Assembly (NCBI GenBank): GCA_022709545.1 | Contig: JAKLIP010000001.1 | Coordinates: forward strand, 1-64,000 | Length of the DNA stretch: 64,000 bases | Reading direction: 5' to 3' | Source of the DNA: Patescibacteria group bacterium | Lineage (GTDB): Bacteria > Patescibacteriota > Minisyncoccia > Moranbacterales > GWC2-37-73 | Shown here: positions 61,138-64,000 of the stretch, one piece after another | Layout: every line of letters begins with the position of its first letter | Numbering within the stretch: the stretch's first letter is position 1 | Made by a program: the position numbers and the translations under genes | The notes under the pieces: model-generated | What the model saw: the letters and a program-made list of their open reading frames with translations, nothing else | What the model was told of the DNA's origin: nothing | The model's database searches: none

Positions 61138-61270
61138 GTGCCTGCGGCCTTCTGGACCGCAACCAGACGCTCTATCCACTGAGCTACAAGCGCTTAATAA
61201 TCAATAACAGATAACTTACAACATAAAACAAAAAATAGCAATTACTAAAAATGCCACAGATTTGTAGTTA

Positions 61271-61879
61271 TTATAAATGCAGAACTCTTTCAATTGTATT
61301 TATTAGACTCGGATTCTGTTTTATTTCAGGAATATTTTGCATAAGCAAATCACGCAATTTTACCGGGTCTTCATCTTCAATTGGAATATGTACAAAAGGC
61401 AAGACAGATGCCTTTGTATGCAAGCTGATAACTCTTGTGTGGTTAGGTTCGTAAAAAATCCAGAAAGAAAAGATATTTTCATATGAATAAAATTGTCTGT
61501 CGGCTAGCACGCCTTTTGATGTTATGCAAAAATTTACTATACGCGGATCCTTTTGCGCATATATATAGCCTACAATTCCGATTAGAATAAAAGTGATTGC
61601 CATAATTGGAGCATTTGTAAAAATAGCATAAATAACCATTATGAAAATAAACAAGCCAGCAGCAATATACCAGTTTCTTGACTTCTCGTATAATTCAAAC
61701 TCTGGAGCTTTCCAGGAATAAAAAATTTCGCCTATGTTTTGGATCAGATTGTCTTCAACAAAATTATTTTGTTCTTCCTGTTCATTTTTTATTTCATACT
61801 CAAAACTATCCTCTACAATAAAATCGTGTACTTCCGTATCTTGTGTTTTATTTATTTTTTTTCTTAGGTCAAAAGGCAT
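61271..61879 (-). CDS. Two-helix membrane protein of unknown function
   Basis: A 202-residue protein. An acidic N-terminal region (1-60) precedes YSWKAPEFELYEKSRNWY, two adjacent membrane helices at about 72-90 and 92-110, and a C-terminal soluble domain with a PH-like beta pattern (ITSKGVLADRQFYSYENIFSFWI). The EF-YEKS-W-Y-TM pattern is frequent in candidate-phyla genomes without known function. It is divergent from the tRNA-Ser promoter. Confidence 0.75.
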   Translation of the reverse strand: MPFDLRKKINKTQDTEVHDFIVEDSFEYEIKNEQEEQNNFVEDNLIQNIGEIFYSWKAPEFELYEKSRNWYIAAGLFIFIMVIYAIFTNAPIMAITFILIGIVGYIYAQKDPRIVNFCITSKGVLADRQFYSYENIFSFWIFYEPNHTRVISLHTKASVLPFVHIPIEDEDPVKLRDLLMQNIPEIKQNPSLINTIERVLHL

Positions 61880-61897
61880 ATGATAACTTTACCACAT

Positions 61898-61926
61898 TTG
61901 TCAGAGTTTACAAACATGCCTATAAT
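61898..61926 (+). promoter_or_regulatory. Promoter of the tRNA-Ser cluster
   Basis: TTGTCA (61898-61903), a 17-bp spacer and a perfect TATAAT (61921-61926). Transcription would begin about 30 nt before the first tRNA-Ser fragment. Confidence 0.75.
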
Positions 61927-61964
61927 TAGTATTATATACAAAGCCTAAAAAGGTGTTTTATTTT

Positions 61965-62028
61965 GGAAGCGTGTCTGAGTGGGCTTGATGCAAGCAAGCG
62001 AGAATTAAGCGGGTTTCAAAAGAAACCC
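61965..62028 (+). pseudogene. tRNA-Ser 5' fragment fused to structured element, copy 1
   Basis: The first 18 nt (GGAAGCGTGTCTGAGTGG) match the tRNA-Ser at 62078 with one change and stop at the D-loop GG. A 9-nt stem GCTTGATGC/GAATTAAGC with loop AAGCAAGCGA follows at once, then a 7-bp hairpin GGGTTTC-AAAA-GAAACCC. There is no T-arm or acceptor 3' strand. Confidence 0.75.
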
Positions 62029-62077
62029 AGGAACCCGAAGGCCTTTCAGTTTTTTATATTTTTGAAAAAAATAATTT

Positions 62078-62164
62078 GGAAGCGTGTCCGAGTGGTTTAA
62101 GGAAACAGTCTTGAAAACTGTCGTGCCCGAAAGGGTACCAGAGGTTCGAATCCTCTCGCTTCCG
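62078..62164 (+). tRNA. tRNA-Ser (anticodon TGA)
   Basis: 87-nt class II tRNA. Acceptor GGAAGCG/CGCTTCC, anticodon loop CTTGAAA, long variable arm GTGCCCGAAAGGGTAC, T-arm GAGG-TTCGAAT-CCTC, discriminator G, CCA not encoded. Confidence 0.95.
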
Positions 62165-62179
62165 CACAATTTAATAAAT

Positions 62180-62286
62180 GGAGAGGTGGCTGAGCGGGTC
62201 AGATGCGAGTAAGCGAGCATTTGACGGGTTGCAAAAAGCAACCCCGGCAGACGTGAAGCACAATTTTTTGATCGAGGATACTGCCG
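62180..62286 (+). pseudogene. tRNA-Ser 5' fragment fused to structured element, copy 2
   Basis: GGAGAGGTGGCTGAGCGG (18 nt) is identical to the start of tRNA-Ser(GCT). It is followed by stem GTCAGATGC/GCATTTGAC with loop GAGTAAGCGA (62198-62225), hairpin GGGTTGC-AAAAA-GCAACCC (62226-62244) and outer pair CGGCAG/CTGCCG (62245-62286). The layout is base-for-base parallel to copy 1. Confidence 0.75.
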
Positions 62287-62302
62287 AGAAAATTTAATAA
62301 AT

Positions 62303-62389
62303 GGAGAGGTGGCTGAGCGGCTGAAAGCAGCACACTGCTAATGTGTTAAGGGAGAAATCCCTTCCAGGGTTCGAATCCCTGCCTCTCCG
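62303..62389 (+). tRNA. tRNA-Ser (anticodon GCT)
   Basis: 87-nt class II tRNA. Acceptor GGAGAGG/CCTCTCC, anticodon stem CACA/TGTG with loop CTGCTAA, variable arm GGGAGAAATCCC, T-arm CAGGG-TTCGAAT-CCCTG, discriminator G. The 29 bp before and into it (AATTTAATAAAT plus the first 17 nt) repeat those at copy 2. Confidence 0.95.
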
Positions 62390-62391
62390 CC

Positions 62392-62431
62392 AATATTAAA
62401 ATGATGTCCCGCAGGACATCATTTTAATATT
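62392..62431. repeat. Perfect 18-bp hairpin after tRNA-Ser(GCT)
   Basis: AATATTAAAATGATGTCC and GGACATCATTTTAATATT flank a CGCA loop. It starts 3 nt after the tRNA. There is no T run, so it is not a standard terminator. Confidence 0.85.
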
Positions 62432-62446
62432 TGTTTGAAATGTGGT

Positions 62447-62547
62447 GGGATTCGAAGGGCGCGAGTAGAAAGCGAGCAAGTGCGAGCTTTCTGTGTGTAG
62501 CGCCCAGGCTCCGAGTCGGAGCGAGGAGGAATCCCTGCCTCTCCGCA
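62447..62547 (+). pseudogene. tRNA-Ser 3' fragment with embedded hairpins
   Basis: GAATCCCTGCCTCTCCGC (62529-62546) equals the 3' end of tRNA-Ser(GCT). Upstream GGGATTC (62447-62453) pairs with its GAATCCC. Between them are GGGCGC/GCGCCC (62457-62505) enclosing AGAAAGC/GCTTTCT with loop GAGCAAGTGCGA, and GCTCC/GGAGC (62508-62522). The GGGATTCGAA piece is an inverted copy of the tRNA T-arm. Confidence 0.7.
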
Positions 62548-62553
62548 TAAATT

Positions 62554-62579
62554 AAAAAGAGCCCAAAAGGTTCTTTTTT
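62554..62579 (+). terminator. Terminator of the tRNA-Ser cluster
   Basis: AAAAAGAGCC-caaaa-GGTTCTTTTT with a T run. Confidence 0.8.
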
Positions 62580-62584
62580 GATAT

Positions 62585-62624
62585 AAAAAAACCGGGGATT
62601 CGACAATTTTTGTCGATTCCCCGG
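62585..62624 (-). terminator. Terminator of the 135-residue gene
   Basis: On the minus strand CCGGGGA-ATCGACA / TGTCGA-ATCCCCGG is followed by seven T. Confidence 0.88.
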
Positions 62625-62637
62625 CGAACCTGATTTT

Positions 62638-63045
62638 TTATACAGTGCCTTTTTTGAGGACACCAACTTTTTCTAAGACTTCCGCGCAGAACATTATAAC
62701 ATTAATGTTCTGCTTTCTTGATTTGTATTCTTTGGGCAGTCCAAGTCTTTCTGCTGCCCAGTCTTGCAAGATATCAAGTTTGAATTCATCTTTTTCAAAC
62801 TTGAACTCGAAGATTGTATTTCCATTACTTTCCACTAAACTTTTGTTTGGAGATTTTTTTCTTAATTGCTTTTTCAGAGCAGGGTGCAGGTGAAACCATA
62901 TATCCCATGCTTCCCCAACAAATTGGCTGCAATTTTTCAGCCTTTCTGGTCTTGGATTTTCATTACGCTTCTTCTTTCCAGATGCTCTTTCCTTTCTTAT
63001 AACCTCAGTTACTTCTTTACCATTAAAACAGAACTTCCTTTCCAT
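62638..63045 (-). CDS. Conserved-looking protein of unknown function
   Basis: A 135-residue basic, soluble protein. AGGGGGTATTATTC precedes the ATG, an adequate Shine-Dalgarno at 8-9 nt, and a strong terminator follows. A basic N-terminal part (RKERASGKKKRNENPRPERLK) leads to a helical C-terminal part (QDWAAERLGLPKEYKSRKQNINVIMFCAEVLEK in pattern). No known motif is seen. The monocistronic context supports a real gene. Confidence 0.7.
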   Translation of the reverse strand: MERKFCFNGKEVTEVIRKERASGKKKRNENPRPERLKNCSQFVGEAWDIWFHLHPALKKQLRKKSPNKSLVESNGNTIFEFKFEKDEFKLDILQDWAAERLGLPKEYKSRKQNINVIMFCAEVLEKVGVLKKGTV

Positions 63046-63219
63046 GAATAATACCCCCTATTGTTTTTTAATGATCCATCTTTAACTTCAATTAATAGCA
63101 TACTTTCATTTATTTGTCAATCATTTCTTTTAAAAAAGTTATTTGCTAATTTTATAATATTTGATACCATAAAAAATATATTTGTTTTTTAAGTTTTTCG
63201 CAACAATTTTTGAAGCGGG

Positions 63220-63369
63220 GGAGAAGGGTGGTTGCACATAGGGCGTAGTTGCGCCCTGCCGGGTAATGTGCATAAAATGCTTGGGATTAGGAGTGCCATA
63301 ATCTCTTCAATCAAGATTTTTCGTAAAATCTTGATTTTCTCTTCCTAGACCCAAGCGCCACCTGCCTCC
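63220..63369. ncRNA. Candidate structured RNA or element (three-way junction)
   Basis: Outer stem GGAGAAGGGTGG (63220-63231) with CCACCTGCCTCC (63358-63369), 10 of 12 pairs. Arm 1: TGCACAT + GGGCG with CGCCC + ATGTGCA (63233-63272). Arm 2: GCTTGGG/CCCAAGC (63279-63356), inner TAGGA/TCCTA and a perfect 12-bp AATCAAGATTTT hairpin with TCGT loop. No ORF, strand unknown. I do not recognise a known RNA family. The remainder of 63046-63220 shows nothing. Confidence 0.45.
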
Positions 63370-63394
63370 AAGAATATTTTATGAAATCCTGATA

Positions 63395-63422
63395 TTGACT
63401 TATTAGTTTAATTTGTTAATAT
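63395..63422 (+). promoter_or_regulatory. Promoter of a putative noncoding transcript
   Basis: TTGACT (63395-63400), a 16-bp spacer and TAATAT (63417-63422). Confidence 0.6.
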
Positions 63423-63428
63423 TAGTAC

Positions 63429-63739
63429 ATACACGGTTGGTGATGATCGGTTTGCGCTTTTTCAAGCTCGCGCATTTAGGTGTTAACATTATTTTAAACG
63501 TTTAACGTTCTTTGACAAAGTTTTTCAATTGGTTCATTGAACCAAAAGTGGAATCCCTTTCCAGCCAAAAAAAGAGGGGTAACTTATATAAGTACCCATA
63601 TCTCGTGAAGAGAAACGGCAACAAGGGCGAAGAGGCCTTGTATAAGGCTGGCCGCGTAAGGCTGCAATTTTGTCAGACCCGCAAGCTCAGGATCATATTA
63701 GTGAATCTACACTAATCTGTGCTTGCGGGTTTTTATTTT
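63429..63739 (+). ncRNA. Candidate ~300-nt noncoding RNA
   Basis: A promoter (63395-63422) and a strong terminator (63677-63739) bound about 300 nt with several local hairpins, for example TTGGTTC-ATT-GAACCAA (about 63527-63543). Only a 67-codon TTG-start frame with atypical composition and no Shine-Dalgarno is open. A structured RNA is more likely than a protein. I could not match it to RNase P, SRP or 6S RNA by motif. Confidence 0.45.
63677..63739 (+). terminator. Compound terminator
   Basis: ACCCGCAAGC (63677-63686) pairs with GCTTGCGGGT (63721-63730). An inner ATTAGTG/CACTAAT hairpin is enclosed, and TTTTATTTT follows. Confidence 0.85.
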
Positions 63740-64000
63740 GAAGATTTTTTATATTCAAATTCAAACTCATGACTATCGCTTGGTGGTCTTCTTCTCTGGG
63801 TCTCTGTCTTTTTTTCTTCATTTTCTTTAGGAAATTCTATGGGTTTTGCTTTCAAGTCGTAGTTTGGATGATCTCCTTCTCCGCCTCTGAAAATTACTTC
63901 ATTAATGTTATCTTCCAATCTTCCAGCCTCAATAGCATCTGCTTCAAATATTTCCTTTTTTATTTCATCAATATCGGGAATAAGCTCAGCCTTTTTTTCA
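63733..64000 (-). CDS. C-terminal part of an unidentified acidic/charged protein (cut by window edge)
   Basis: The minus-strand frame stays open to the right edge, giving at least 88 residues. It runs KKAELIPDIDEIKKEIFEAD, then EAGRLEDNINEVIFRGG, and ends in a charged low-complexity tail (ENEEKKTETQRRRPPSDS ... EYKKSSK). An internal TTG at 63918 is not the real start. Family not recognised. Confidence 0.6.
   Translation of the reverse strand, partial: EKKAELIPDIDEIKKEIFEADAIEAGRLEDNINEVIFRGGEGDHPNYDLKAKPIEFPKENEEKKTETQRRRPPSDSHEFEFEYKKSSK

Larger units (their letters stand above)
60992..61197 (-). tRNA. tRNA-Arg (GCG) interrupted in its T-loop by an insert carrying another tRNA-Arg
   Basis: Minus strand. 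The 5' part (about 61197 down to 61140) has GCGCTTG, D-arm, anticodon arm TCTGG-TTGCGGT-CCAGA, variable AGGCC and T-stem GCAGG. After an insert of about 140 nt, the 3' part gives ATT-CCTGC-CAAGCGC-A (to about 60992). GCGCTTG pairs perfectly with CAAGCGC, and GCAGG with CCTGC. Both differ from the inner tRNA, so this is not an accident of duplication. Whether it is a functional intron-bearing gene or an interrupted pseudogene is unknown. Confidence 0.7.

Noticed and set aside
60991-61182. 63-residue plus-strand frame over the tRNA-Arg locus
   Set aside because: It is the reverse complement of two tRNA genes.
61991-62241. 78-residue minus-strand frame across the tRNA-Ser cluster
   Set aside because: It is the reverse of tRNA genes and hairpins.
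62392-62431. 18-bp hairpin as terminator of the tRNA-Ser genes
   Set aside because: No T run follows on the plus strand; a better terminator is at 62554-62579.
63512-63715. 67-residue plus-strand protein starting at TTG
   Set aside because: No Shine-Dalgarno, odd composition, overlaps hairpins and runs into the terminator stem; a noncoding RNA fits better.

Overview
This AT-rich, gene-dense 64 kb window looks like a candidate-phyla-radiation (Patescibacteria, Parcubacteria-like) bacterium. The evidence is a mix of small single-copy housekeeping genes, an archaeal-type cupin phosphoglucose isomerase, a threonyl-tRNA synthetase without a TGS domain, and very long modular secreted proteins of a kind common in that group. 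Reading frames fit the standard bacterial code, with TGA as a stop. The phylum assignment is inferred from gene content only.

Layout. 0.1-7.4 kb: miaB, thrS and dnaE on the minus strand around one small unknown gene. 7.7-23.5 kb: mostly plus-strand genes. These are a Kre9/KNH-like secreted protein, an L,D-transpeptidase, rnhB, rplY, an RRM protein, a coiled-coil unknown, engB, typA, a YdjC-like deacetylase (minus), an AI-2E-type permease, lgt, two tandem lysozyme-like membrane proteins, an EamA transporter, a glycosidase and a HAD phosphatase. 23.5-25.7 kb (minus): smpB, ssrA (tmRNA), infC, rpmI, rplT. 25.8-33.1 kb (plus): U32 peptidase-like, NIF3, M16 peptidase, nucleotidyltransferase-like, secG, a peptide-binding protein and cupin PGI.

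33.2-51.6 kb is a surface-protein island. It has two small secreted beta proteins that resemble WxL domains but carry Y-D-L in place of W-x-L. It also has two membrane-anchored DUF916-like proteins and two giant modular adhesin-like proteins of 3370 and 1374 residues. The giants share N- and C-terminal modules, and 910 bp of the C-terminal module is almost identical at DNA level. The unit is followed by bifunctional manC; pmm lies at 57-58 kb, so together they supply GDP-mannose, plausibly for surface glycans.

53-64 kb: tRNA-Leu, an RNase J gene, trpS, pmm, recG, a DksA/TraR-like zinc-finger gene, and then a region rich in tRNA genes and structured noncoding DNA. The most unusual feature is here. 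An intact tRNA-Arg(GCG), enclosed by a 14-bp inverted repeat, sits inside the T-loop of a second tRNA-Arg(GCG) whose acceptor and T stems still pair across the insertion. The same inverted repeat occurs upstream of tRNA-Leu. Next to it, two intact tRNA-Ser genes are each preceded by a truncated tRNA-Ser 5' fragment fused to a stem-loop conserved in structure. A 3' tRNA-Ser fragment embedded in further hairpins follows. A possible three-way-junction RNA and a promoter-to-terminator noncoding unit lie at 63.2-63.7 kb, and a truncated minus-strand gene runs off the right edge.
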